The notes under the pieces were generated by a model, which made no database searches, was not told the DNA's origin, and was given only the letters and a program-made list of their open reading frames with translations. DNA of 64,000 bases from Methylocystis iwaonis (GTDB lineage Bacteria > Pseudomonadota > Alphaproteobacteria > Rhizobiales > Beijerinckiaceae), in the NCBI RefSeq assembly GCF_027925385.1, contig NZ_AP027142.1:1842001-1906000 (forward strand). The letters are read 5' to 3'. Numbering within the stretch: position 1 is the stretch's first letter; each line of letters begins with the position of its first letter. This document shows, in pieces, positions 16,705 through 24,838 of the stretch. A program made the translations under genes and the position numbers.

Positions 16705-17137
16705 GTCTTCTGCCCAAAGCGGGAGGCGCCGCGCCCCGCCGTTGATTCAATAACTGAATAGCGGATCGGAACGCGCAAGCCTATCCCACAAGAGGTCGCG
16801 TGGGTGGGCCGAGGGCGAATTATGGTCAACGGCCTTCGGAGGGACAGTCACGGGAACGCTGGGCGTCAGCGAATCCCTCCCCTTTACGGGGAGGGTGGCG
16901 CGCGAAGCGCGACGGGTGGGGTCCGAACCCGATCACTGTCGTCGCTGCGCGAGCCCCACCCGGCGGCCTTTGGCCGCCGACCTCCCCGTAAAGGGGAGGT
17001 ATTTGGGGGCTAACGGCATCGCGTTGCAATTAAACCGATCCCGCGAAACCGAACGCTCGCCCGTGACTTTGGCGGCGCAACATGGCAAAGAGGCCCCGTC
17101 GCGTCTCTGCTCAGGAATCGCGCTGCGGGAGCCCTAA
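16705..17137. other. Intergenic region trpC/psd
   Basis: 433 bp between divergent genes, so it should hold both promoters. The only clear structure is repeat C3 at 16875-17002. The sequence at 16740-16800 (ttgattcaataactgaatag) is locally AT-rich and a candidate start region for trpC, but no convincing promoter hexamers were identified. Confidence 0.5.
16875..17002. repeat. Interspersed palindromic repeat, family C copy 3
   Basis: About 128 bp with outer arms cctcccctttacggggagg and cctccccgtaaaggggagg and inner arms gacgggtggggt/agccccacccgg. It is the best preserved copy in the window. Confidence 0.9.
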
Positions 17138-17836
17138 ATGTCCGTCATCGACTCCGTTCGCAAGGTCCTCGTCCCCATCCATCCAGAGGGCTATGTCTTC
17201 ATCGCGGGCTTTGCCGTCGCGGCGTTTGTGCTCGACTGGATTTCCCCGACGCTCGGCTGGATCGGCTTCATCGCCACCGCCTGGTGCGTCTATTTCTTTC
17301 GCGATCCGCCGCGCGTCACGCCGCTGCGCGAGGGGATTGTCGTTTCCCCGGCCGACGGCGTCGTCTGCTCCATCGGCTTCTTTCTGCCGCCGCCGGAGCT
17401 CGGCATGGGGGCCGAGCCTCTGCAGCGCATCTCGGTGTTCATGAGCGTCTTCGATTGCCATGTGAACCGCATGCCGGTCACGGGCCGCATCGCCAAGATC
17501 GCCTACAAGCCCGGCATTTTCGTCAACGCCGATCTCGACAAGGCGAGCGAGGATAATGAGCGCAACGGCCTGATCATCGAGACGCCGCGCGGCCGCTTCG
17601 GCGTGGTGCAGATCGCCGGCCTCGTCGCGCGCCGCATCGTCTGCTTCGTCAAGGAAGGCGAAAATCTCGGCGTCGGCGACCGTTTCGGCCTTATTCGTTT
17701 TGGCTCGCGCGTCGATGTCTATATGCCGTCATCGGCCCGGGCCATGGTGGCGATCGGCACGCGGACCGTCGCCGGCGAGACCGTGCTCGCCGACATGACG
17801 GCGCAGGCGCCGGCGCTGACCTTCAAGACCGGCTGA
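17138..17836 (+). CDS. psd: Phosphatidylserine decarboxylase proenzyme
   Basis: 232-residue small-type Psd that makes phosphatidylethanolamine from phosphatidylserine at the inner membrane. Two hydrophobic segments occupy about residues 20-52. Conserved runs are [18 protein letters not shown] and [11 protein letters not shown]. The self-cleavage site that forms the pyruvoyl group is G189-S190 in [11 protein letters not shown]. pssA follows 11 bp later, so the two successive steps are encoded in one operon. Confidence 0.96.
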   Translation: MSVIDSVRKVLVPIHPEGYVFIAGFAVAAFVLDWISPTLGWIGFIATAWCVYFFRDPPRVTPLREGIVVSPADGVVCSIGFFLPPPELGMGAEPLQRISVFMSVFDCHVNRMPVTGRIAKIAYKPGIFVNADLDKASEDNERNGLIIETPRGRFGVVQIAGLVARRIVCFVKEGENLGVGDRFGLIRFGSRVDVYMPSSARAMVAIGTRTVAGETVLADMTAQAPALTFKTG

Positions 17837-17847
17837 GGCAGAAAAAT

Positions 17848-18666
17848 ATGAGCGACGATCCTCAGAACCTCGAGCTTTCGCCACTCGAGCTGCGCCGCCT
17901 GCGCTTCCGCAGGATCCCGATCCGGGTGGTGCTGCCCAATCTCGTGACGCTGCTCGCGCTCTGCATGGGCCTCACCGCGATCCGCTATGCGATCGAGGAG
18001 GATTTCGTGAAAGCCGTGACGGCCGTCATGGCGGCGGCGGTGCTCGACGGTCTCGACGGCCGGCTGGCGCGCGCGCTCAAGGGCACGTCGCGCTTCGGCG
18101 CAGAGCTGGATTCGCTGGCGGACTTCGTGGATTTCGGCGTCGCGCCGGGGCTGCTGCTCTATCTGTGGAGCCTGCACGAGATCAAAGGCCTCGGCTGGTT
18201 TGCGGTTCTCGCTTTCGCCATCGCCGGGGCGCTGCGGCTCGCGCGCTTCAACGTGATGATCGACGACCCGGCCAAGCCGGCTTGGCACGCGGAATTCTTC
18301 GTGGGCATGCCTGCGCCCGCCGGCGCGGTCACCGTGCTGCTGCCGCTCTATCTGCATTTCTCGGCGTTGGAGCTGCCGGCGTCCAAGGCGCTCGTTCCCT
18401 TCTACATTCTCTATGTGCTGGCCATCGCCTTCCTGATGGCGAGCCGCATTCCGCATTTCTCGGGCAAGCGCATGGGCCGCATTCCCCGAGACCTCCTCAT
18501 ACCGGTGCTCTTCGGCGTGGGCGTGACGGCGCTGCTCCTGGCGATCTATCCGATGGAGCTGCTCGCCGTGGTCAGCGTCGCATTTCTGGCCGCCATCCCG
18601 TTCAGCGTGAAGCGCTTCAATGCGCTGGCGAAAGCGGAGGCCGAGAAAGCGGAGGGGCAGGGGTAA
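17848..18666 (+). CDS. pssA: CDP-diacylglycerol-serine O-phosphatidyltransferase
   Basis: 272-residue integral membrane enzyme making phosphatidylserine, the substrate of Psd encoded just upstream. The CDP-alcohol phosphotransferase motif D-G-x2-A-R-x8-G-x3-D-x3-D is present as DGRLARALKG followed by ELDSLADFVD. The multiple membrane segments and C-terminal hydrophobic pair match type II PssA of alphaproteobacteria. Confidence 0.96.
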   Translation: MSDDPQNLELSPLELRRLRFRRIPIRVVLPNLVTLLALCMGLTAIRYAIEEDFVKAVTAVMAAAVLDGLDGRLARALKGTSRFGAELDSLADFVDFGVAPGLLLYLWSLHEIKGLGWFAVLAFAIAGALRLARFNVMIDDPAKPAWHAEFFVGMPAPAGAVTVLLPLYLHFSALELPASKALVPFYILYVLAIAFLMASRIPHFSGKRMGRIPRDLLIPVLFGVGVTALLLAIYPMELLAVVSVAFLAAIPFSVKRFNALAKAEAEKAEGQG

Positions 18667-18668
18667 AA

Positions 18669-18853
18669 CAGGGCCGGAATTGCAGTTCAACAAACCCTAC
18701 TCAAGCCGCGTCATGCCCGCGCTTGTCGCGGGCATCCACGCCGGGACAATTACGACATGCGGGGAGAAGAAGCGGCGTGGTTCCGCTCATGGGTTCTGAG
18801 CTTTTCGGCGTCGGCCCGGCGTGGACGGCCGCGACAAGCGCGGCCATGACGGG
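18669..18853. repeat. Interspersed palindromic repeat, family E copy 2
   Basis: Palindromic element with inner arm pairs gtcatgcccgcgcttgtcgc/gcgggcatcc at the left and ggccgcgacaagcgcggcc at the right. The left outer arm (ggccggaattgcagttcaac) resembles that of copy 3, while the right outer arm is missing. Confidence 0.85.
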
Positions 18854-18904
18854 GAGCGCTGAGGGGTAAAAGCTGAGCGTTGCTTTTTTGATAAAGTGGG
18901 TTGA

Positions 18905-19045
18905 CGCCCCTCGTGCTTCGAGACGCCTGCTGCGCAGGCTCCTCAGCATGAGGGGCTTCTGCTTCTTGACCAAATACTTAGGCCTCATCCCGAGGAGCGA
19001 GCGAAGCTCGCGTCTCGAAGGAGGAGGCCGCCTCGGAGGCTTTAT
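18905..19045. repeat. Interspersed repeat, family F copy 1
   Basis: About 140 bp element containing cttcgagacgcctgctgcgc, tcctcagcatgagg and, towards the other end, gagcgaagctcgcgtctcga and gaggccgcctcgg. Repeat A2 follows directly. A second copy at 38455-38820 is split by A and B elements. Confidence 0.8.
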
Positions 19046-19051
19046 ACTATT

Positions 19052-19260
19052 TTCGGTTGAATAGCTCGCGTGGGGACTTGTCATTCCCGACGGGCTGAAA
19101 GCCCGACCGGGAATCCAGAGCCACAAAAAGGCGGTTTTGCTCGGCGCCCGTCATTGCGAGCGAAGCGAAGCAATCCAGGGCGCCGATGCGGCCCTGGATT
19201 GCTTCGTTGGCTCCGCCTCCTCGCAATGACGGGTGCCAAACGCGCGAGCGTCGGGGATGG
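19052..19260. repeat. Family A repeat copy 2 with a family B repeat (B3, 19149-19233) nested inside
   Basis: The left part (ttgtcattcccgacgggctg ... ccacaaaaaggcggttttgctc) is family A. It is interrupted by a complete family B element with cgtcattgcgag and ctcgcaatgacg ends, after which the A right end (gcgcgagcgtcggg) resumes. The same nesting is seen near 38525-38730. Confidence 0.8.
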
Positions 19261-19296
19261 CGCCGAACCAATCGAGCGGATCTCGTATGACTGCTT

Positions 19297-20400
19297 TTAT
19301 AGAGGCTGCAGCCGGCGCCGTCCGAAGCGCCAGTCCGGCCGCGCGTCGCGGATCATCATAATTTCCGCGATCGACTGGCGGGTGAGGAGGCCGACGAGCC
19401 TCCCCTCAGGGTCGATGACGCCCACCGGGTCGCCGGCATTGAGCTTGGGAATGGCTGCGTCGACCATCTGGTCCGATCCGATGGTCTCGACTTCCTTCCG
19501 GGCAAATGGCGCGACCGGCGCGCCGGGGTCTGACGCCCGAAGGGCTTCGACAATCTCCCCGCGCGACAGGAGGCCGACAAGTCGCCCGGCTTGATCCACC
19601 ATCGGAAAATCATCCTGAGAGGTGGCGAGGAGAACCTCGATTGCTTCGCTCACCGTCGTTCCGCGCCCGATGGCGGCGATCCTTGTCTCCATGGCGTCTA
19701 CCGCCGGCAATCCTCGCGCGGCCTCCGTAAGCGACATCATCTGAGCCTCGCCCGCCGCCGCCATATACACAAAGATGGCGATGAAGATCAGCATGGGATG
19801 GCCGAAAAGCCCGGCGAAGCCCAGGAAGAAAGCGAAGCCCTGGCCGATCTGGGCGGCGATGCGGGTCGCCTGACCCTGGCCGAGCCACATGGCGAGCGCC
19901 GCGCGCAGCACCCGCCCGCCGTCCATGGGAAAGGCGGGGATCAAATTGAAGATGGCGAGAAAAATATTGGTCGCCGCCAGCCGTTCCAGCATGCCGATAT
20001 TCGGGTCGCTGATATGGGCGGCATGGCCGAGATTGAAGGCCCCGGAGACCGCGAAGAGAACCGCGGCGATGACGATATTGACGAAGGGGCCGGCGACGGC
20101 GACGAGAAGCTCCTGATACGGCCGCTTCGGCATGGATTCCATATCCGCCACGCCGCCGATGGGGAGCAGCGTCACCTCCTTCGAGACGACGCCGAATTTC
20201 CGCGCGGTGAGAATATGCCCGAACTCGTGCAGCACCACGCAAAGAAAGATCGCCGAGATGAACAGCACGCTTTCACCGGCGGCCTGCCCGCCGCCGCGTT
20301 GATAGGCGGCGATCCCGATCCAGGCCAGGAAAAGCAGCAGGGTAACGTGAACGCGCACAGCCGTTCCCTTGAACGTGCCGAGCGTAATCGACCAGCGCAT
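19297..20400 (-). CDS. Site-2 protease family membrane metalloprotease with CBS domains
   Basis: 367-residue intramembrane zinc protease. The zinc motif HEFGH is at about residues 56-60 in a transmembrane segment, and the second motif FPMDGGRVLRA supplies the Asp ligand. About 120 C-terminal residues form two CBS repeats (TTVSEAIEVLLATSQDDFPMVD and the segment ending GVIDPEGRLVGLLT), which usually bind adenine nucleotides. This is the S2P/M50 group with C-terminal CBS. The ATG at 20400 gives the usual N-terminus for the family. Substrate unknown. The gene stands alone. Confidence 0.92.
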   Translation of the reverse strand: MRWSITLGTFKGTAVRVHVTLLLFLAWIGIAAYQRGGGQAAGESVLFISAIFLCVVLHEFGHILTARKFGVVSKEVTLLPIGGVADMESMPKRPYQELLVAVAGPFVNIVIAAVLFAVSGAFNLGHAAHISDPNIGMLERLAATNIFLAIFNLIPAFPMDGGRVLRAALAMWLGQGQATRIAAQIGQGFAFFLGFAGLFGHPMLIFIAIFVYMAAAGEAQMMSLTEAARGLPAVDAMETRIAAIGRGTTVSEAIEVLLATSQDDFPMVDQAGRLVGLLSRGEIVEALRASDPGAPVAPFARKEVETIGSDQMVDAAIPKLNAGDPVGVIDPEGRLVGLLTRQSIAEIMMIRDARPDWRFGRRRLQPL

Positions 20401-20562
20401 ATCAACGCCCCCGAAGCGTAAACGATCCGCTGAAACATAGGGCGCGCCGGGGCTTTTCGCCAGAGCAGGCCAGAGCTTTGCCCCCCAGGAAGCCAAAAGC
20501 GCCGGCGAAGCCCTGAGCGGGCCGCGCCGGCGAAGTCGACGATGGAAGGATGAGCAGAAAAA

Positions 20563-21075
20563 TCAGAGGCGATAGCGAATCTGGTCGGTCCAGAAGCGCT
20601 CCAGCCGGGTCAGCGACTGGTTGAGGTTGCGGAACTCGTCGACCGAGACGCCGCCGATGTGCTCGATGGTCGTGGCGTGCTTGTCGTAGAGCTGCGCAAC
20701 GATGTCGTGAACTTCCTTGCCCTTGGGCGTGAGGCTGATGCGCACCGAGCGGCGGTCGAGGCGCGAGCGCGCGTGATGCAGATAGCCCATCTCGACGAGC
20801 TTCTTGACGTTGTAGGAGACGTTGGAGCCGAGATAATAGCCGCGCGTGCGCAGCTCGCTGGCGGTCAGCTCCTTGTCGCCGATGTTGTAGAGCAGCAGGG
20901 CCTGAACGGAATTGACGTCGCCGCGGTCGCGGCGGTCGAATTCATCCTTGATCACGTCGAGAAGGCGACGGTGAAGACGTTCGACGAGCGTGAGCGCCTC
21001 GAGATATACCGGGCGGACCTCGCCGATGCGTTCCGCGCGGGTCGGCTGGGGTGCAGACTTCGTTGCGACGTTCAT
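20563..21075 (-). CDS. ldtR: MarR-family regulator, LdtR-like
   Basis: 170-residue winged-helix protein. The recognition region ELTASELRTRGYYLGSNVSYNVKKLVEMGYL is characteristic of LdtR of Rhizobiales, which controls an L,D-transpeptidase and stress/motility genes; the wing follows as RSRLDRRSVRISLTPKG. The start at ATG 21075 follows GAGGAGAAG. The upstream region is long, AT-rich and has an imperfect inverted repeat (21116-21148), possibly its own operator. The ldt target gene is not in the window. Confidence 0.88.
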   Translation of the reverse strand: MNVATKSAPQPTRAERIGEVRPVYLEALTLVERLHRRLLDVIKDEFDRRDRGDVNSVQALLLYNIGDKELTASELRTRGYYLGSNVSYNVKKLVEMGYLHHARSRLDRRSVRISLTPKGKEVHDIVAQLYDKHATTIEHIGGVSVDEFRNLNQSLTRLERFWTDQIRYRL

Positions 21076-21419
21076 CTTCTCCTCCATCGTTCGATAGCAT
21101 GTTGATCTTTGATGCACTCAAATTAGACCGATACGAATGAACTTGAGTTTAAATAACAGACTGAATCCCTTGTTTACCGACTAAAGGCGGCTTTCGGTGA
21201 ACAGGGGCTAAATTCTAACAGTCGATTTAAGCTGAATCTGTCTTAAACATTTCGTGGATTGTATAAAGTTTTATGTAGAATCTTAACGTAGAGCGACCGG
21301 CGTTCGACGAAAACCCCTCGCGTGCTTGATAGAGACGGTCGGCGAGATTAACTTTCCCATATTGGCGGCGCGCCATGCGGCCGGGAGGACCGACCGCTCT
21401 CATGCCATGAGGGAGCCGC
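21076..21419. other. AT-rich divergent intergenic region ldtR/nadM
   Basis: 344 bp with base composition much lower in GC than its neighbours at 21110-21290. It should carry both promoters. The inverted repeat at 21116-21148 is the only clear motif. Confidence 0.5.
21116..21148. promoter_or_regulatory. Imperfect inverted repeat, possible LdtR operator
   Basis: Arms actcaaatt (21116-21124) and aacttgagt (21140-21148) pair at 8 of 9 positions with a 15 bp spacer, about 40 bp upstream of the ldtR start. The position suits autoregulation; binding is not known. Confidence 0.35.
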
Positions 21420-22445
21420 ATGATGCGCTACGATCTTGCGGTCTTCATCGGCCGTTTCGAGCCATTTCACCTCGGACATCTTACGATTTTGCAGCGCGCG
21501 CTCGCGCTCTCCAGCCGCGTCGTCGCGCTTGTCGGCTCGGCGGAAGCGCCGCGCACGGCAAAGAACCCCTGGAGCTTCACGGAGCGCGTCGTCATGATCG
21601 AGGCGGCGCTGGGCGCCGACGCCGCCCGTCTGACGGCTTTGCCTTTGCGTGACCATCTCTACAATGAAAACGCTTGGCTTGCGGAAGCGCAGGCGCAAGT
21701 GGCGCGCGTCGCTGGCGACGCCAAATCCATCGCGCTTTTCGGCTCCAGCAAAGACGCCTCGAGCTATTATCTGAAAGCGTTCCCGCAGTGGGAGCTGGTG
21801 GAGGCCGCGTCTGTCCCGCTCTTGTCCGCGACCGAGCTGCGGCGTCGGCTCTTTTCGCAAGAGCCCGGCGCGCTGCGCCTGATCGAAGCCAATGTGCCGG
21901 GGCCGGTTTTCGAGATTATCGACGCCTTTCGCAAGACGGACGCCTATCGGCAAACGCTCGATGAATTTCGCCATGTGGAGAGCTATCGCGCCGCCTGGGC
22001 AGATGCGCCTTATCCGCCCATCTTCGTGACCGTGGATTCGGTCGTCGCGCATGCCGGCCATGTGCTGCTCATCAAGCGCAAGGCGCAGCCGGGGCGGAGA
22101 CTATGGGCCTTGCCGGGCGGCTTCGTAAACGAGGACGAAACGCTGCGCGACGCCGCTATTCGCGAGCTGCGCGAGGAGACGCGGCTCAAAATTCCGGCGC
22201 CCGTGCTGCGCGGCAGCCTGCGCGGGCAGAGGGTTTTCGATCATCCGGACCGTTCGCTGCGCGGTCGGACGATCACGCACGCCTTCTACTTCGATTTTCC
22301 TTTCGGGGAGCTGCCGAGCGTGCGCGGCGCAGACGATGCGGCGCGGGCGCGCTGGATTCCCGTCTCGGAGCTTCAGAACATGCGCCCATGCCTGTTCGAG
22401 GATCATTTTTTCATCCTCGAACATTTTCTCGGAGCAGCTTGGTAG
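21420..22445 (+). CDS. Bifunctional nicotinamide-nucleotide adenylyltransferase / Nudix hydrolase
   Basis: 341-residue two-domain enzyme. The N-terminal domain (residues about 1-180) is a NadM-type nucleotidyltransferase, with the signature GRFEPFHLGHL and the late motif SATELRRRLF; it makes NAD from NMN and ATP. Residues about 195-335 form a Nudix domain with box GGFVNEDETLRDAAIRELREE, of the ADP-ribose pyrophosphatase type. Such fusions are known in bacteria and are thought to salvage ADP-ribose or NMN. ATG 21420 is followed directly by a second ATG; GAGGGAG lies upstream. Confidence 0.92.
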   Translation: MMRYDLAVFIGRFEPFHLGHLTILQRALALSSRVVALVGSAEAPRTAKNPWSFTERVVMIEAALGADAARLTALPLRDHLYNENAWLAEAQAQVARVAGDAKSIALFGSSKDASSYYLKAFPQWELVEAASVPLLSATELRRRLFSQEPGALRLIEANVPGPVFEIIDAFRKTDAYRQTLDEFRHVESYRAAWADAPYPPIFVTVDSVVAHAGHVLLIKRKAQPGRRLWALPGGFVNEDETLRDAAIRELREETRLKIPAPVLRGSLRGQRVFDHPDRSLRGRTITHAFYFDFPFGELPSVRGADDAARARWIPVSELQNMRPCLFEDHFFILEHFLGAAW

Positions 22446-22449
22446 TACG

Positions 22450-22533
22450 CGTCATTGCGAGGAGCGAAACGACGAAGCAATCCAGCACGCGTGTTGCGGC
22501 TCTGGATTGCTTCGCCTTCGGCTCGCAATGACG
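22450..22533. repeat. Interspersed palindromic repeat, family B copy 4
   Basis: About 84 bp with ends cgtcattgcgagg and gctcgcaatgacg and inner arms gaagcaatcca/tggattgcttc. It begins five bases after the stop of the NadM-Nudix gene. The rest of the gap to 22723 shows nothing recognisable. Confidence 0.9.
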
Positions 22534-22723
22534 TTTATTTTGCGCGGTCCGGAGCGCGATTTACCGGAGCCTTGCCGATCATCACGTGAATGAGCGCGTC
22601 CCGCCGTCGCATTTGGCCTACTGGTGGTTCATTGCCTAAGGCGTCGTTTTCGTTGGCGGTTGGGCCTTGGCGGCTAACGGGCGCCGCAGCCCCGCGCCAG
22701 AAACAGGCTGAGCGGAAAGCGCC

Positions 22724-23248
22724 TCAGCTTTCTTGCGCAGGTTTTTCCCCGGCCGAGGCGCGCGCTTGCGCTTTGCGCCGGCGCCGCTCGCGCAGACGCT
22801 GGGCTTCGACGTCACGGCCAGCCTCGAAGGTCAGCGCGAAATACATCAGAATGAGGATGGCGTTGACGCCGATGAGCCAATAGCCGCCGATGAAGAAGCC
22901 CGGCGTGCTCAGCGTCATGAAAATCTGCGCGCTGGCGATGAGAAGCCAGAGCACGCCGCCCCAAGGGGTCGCAAGCCACAGGCCGACGCCCGCGACGAGG
23001 TCGAGCACTGCGAAGAAGACGATCGAGAGGGCGGCGTTCAACGGCATGGCGTCGAAGATCGACTGCTGCGCCGTCAGCACGATGCGCCAATGCATCAGCC
23101 CCTGCAGGAGCCAGAAGAGCGCCACAATGCGCATGAAGCGCGACAGCAGCATGCCCCATTTCGCCGCTTCGCCCGCAGGGCCGGGATCGCCGACGCGGAT
23201 CGGCCGGTAAGGATCGTCGCCGTCGTCGTAAATGGTGGGGTCGGCCAT
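22724..23248 (-). CDS. DUF6163-type integral membrane protein
   Basis: 174-residue membrane protein of unknown function with about four hydrophobic segments between residues 35 and 140, an acidic N-terminus (PTIYDDGDDPY) and a very basic C-terminus (RLRERRRRKAQAR). It resembles the small membrane protein frequently found beside trpE in Rhizobiales. ATG 23248 was chosen over a TTG one codon earlier. It lies 57 bp downstream of trpE on the same strand and is probably co-transcribed. Confidence 0.75.
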   Translation of the reverse strand: MADPTIYDDGDDPYRPIRVGDPGPAGEAAKWGMLLSRFMRIVALFWLLQGLMHWRIVLTAQQSIFDAMPLNAALSIVFFAVLDLVAGVGLWLATPWGGVLWLLIASAQIFMTLSTPGFFIGGYWLIGVNAILILMYFALTFEAGRDVEAQRLRERRRRKAQARASAGEKPAQES

Positions 23249-23305
23249 CAACGGTCCTTAACGGCTGAGCGGGCCTTTAGAAAGAGGCCCGCTCGCTTGT
23301 CCTTA

Positions 23306-24838
23306 CTATTGGCCGCGGCGCGCGCGGGAGGCGAAGCGTACGGCTTCCTCCGCAGCGCGGAACAGCGCCTTGGCCTTGTTCACGCATTCGCGGTTTTCAT
23401 ATTCCGGCTCGCTGTCATAGACGACGCCCGCGCCGGCCTGCACATGCATCTTGCCGTCCTTGACGATCGCCGTGCGCAGCACGATGCAGGTGTCCATCTG
23501 CCCGCCCGAGCCGAAATAGCCGATGCAGCCGCCGTAGATGCCGCGCTTGTCGGTTTCCAGCTCGTCGATGATTTCCATGGCGCGCACCTTGGGCGCGCCG
23601 GAGACCGTGCCGGCCGGAAAGCCCGCCGCCAGCGCGTCGATGCAATCGAAGCGCGCGTCATCCAGCTCGCCTTCGACATTCGAGACGATGTGCATGACGT
23701 GGCTGTAGCGTTCGATCGTGAAGCTGTCGGTCACGCGCACAGTGCCGGTCTTGGCGACGCGGCCGACGTCATTGCGGCCGAGATCGAGCAGCATGAGATG
23801 CTCGGCGCGCTCTTTCTCGTCGGCGAGAAGCTCCGCGGCAAGGCGCTCGTCCTCGACCTTGGTCTCGGCGCGCCAGCGCGTGCCGGCGATGGGGCGGATC
23901 GTCACTTTGCCGTCCGCGACGCGCACCAGAATCTCGGGGCTCGAGCAGACGATCTGGAAATCGCCGAAGTCTAGGAAGCACAGGAACGGCGCCGGATTGA
24001 CGCGGCGCAGCGCGCGATAGAGCGCGAAGGCGGGGAGGGTGAAAGGCGCCGTGAAGCGCTGCGACAGCACGACCTGAAAGATGTCGCCGGCGCGGATATA
24101 TTCCTTGGCGCGCTCGACCATTTCGAGGAAGCGCGACTTGGGCGTATTGGAGACGGACTCCTGCGCCAAAAGCTGCGGATCGCAGCCCGCGTCGCGGTGG
24201 TCGAGCGGCGCCTCCAGCGTCGCGACGACCTTGTCGAGACGCGTCAGCGCCGCCTCGTAAGCCGCCCTCGCAGTGACGCCTTCGCGCGGGCGCACGGGCG
24301 TCACGATGGAGATTTCGTCCTTCACAGTATCGAAGACGACCATGACGGTCGGGCGCAGCAGCAGCGCGTCGGGGACGCCGATCTTGTCTTCCTTGGCGGG
24401 CGCCAGACGCTCCATCTGGCGCACCATGTCATAGCCCAGATAGCCGAAGACGCCCGCCGCCATGGGCGGAAGCTGCGTGGCCGCGGGAATCGCGGATTCG
24501 GCGATGAGCTGGCGCAGCGCCATGAGAGGGGGCGCATCGCAGGGAACGAAGGCGTTCTTATTGCCGAGCGCGTTGCGGTTGATCTCGGCCTTGTCGCCCA
24601 CGGCCCGGAAGATCACATCTGGGTCGAGGCCGATCATCGAATAGCGGCCCCGCGCCGCGCCGCCTTCCACCGATTCCAGCAGAAAGGCCGCGCCGTCGCG
24701 TTCGCGCGAGAGCTTCAGATAGGCGGAGACGGGCGTCTCCAGATCGCCGACAAGGCGCGTGACGACGAGCCTCGGCCGGCCCGCGTCGTAATCGGCGGCA
24801 AAGGCCTCGACGTCCGGCTCGAATGTAGCGCCGGTCAT
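23306..24838 (-). CDS. trpE: Anthranilate synthase component I
   Basis: 510-residue chorismate-utilising enzyme that pairs with TrpG. Conserved C-terminal motifs include DIFQVVLSQRF, FLDFGDFQIVCSSPEILVRV, RPIAGTRWR, HLMLLDLGRNDVGRV, SHVMHIVSNVEG and FPAGTVSGAPKVRAMEIIDELE. The N-terminal region includes LESVEGG, near the usual tryptophan feedback site. Its ATG overlaps the ppiD stop as ATGA, so translation is coupled. No leader peptide or attenuator was identified upstream because ppiD directly precedes it. Confidence 0.97.
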   Translation of the reverse strand: MTGATFEPDVEAFAADYDAGRPRLVVTRLVGDLETPVSAYLKLSRERDGAAFLLESVEGGAARGRYSMIGLDPDVIFRAVGDKAEINRNALGNKNAFVPCDAPPLMALRQLIAESAIPAATQLPPMAAGVFGYLGYDMVRQMERLAPAKEDKIGVPDALLLRPTVMVVFDTVKDEISIVTPVRPREGVTARAAYEAALTRLDKVVATLEAPLDHRDAGCDPQLLAQESVSNTPKSRFLEMVERAKEYIRAGDIFQVVLSQRFTAPFTLPAFALYRALRRVNPAPFLCFLDFGDFQIVCSSPEILVRVADGKVTIRPIAGTRWRAETKVEDERLAAELLADEKERAEHLMLLDLGRNDVGRVAKTGTVRVTDSFTIERYSHVMHIVSNVEGELDDARFDCIDALAAGFPAGTVSGAPKVRAMEIIDELETDKRGIYGGCIGYFGSGGQMDTCIVLRTAIVKDGKMHVQAGAGVVYDSEPEYENRECVNKAKALFRAAEEAVRFASRARRGQ

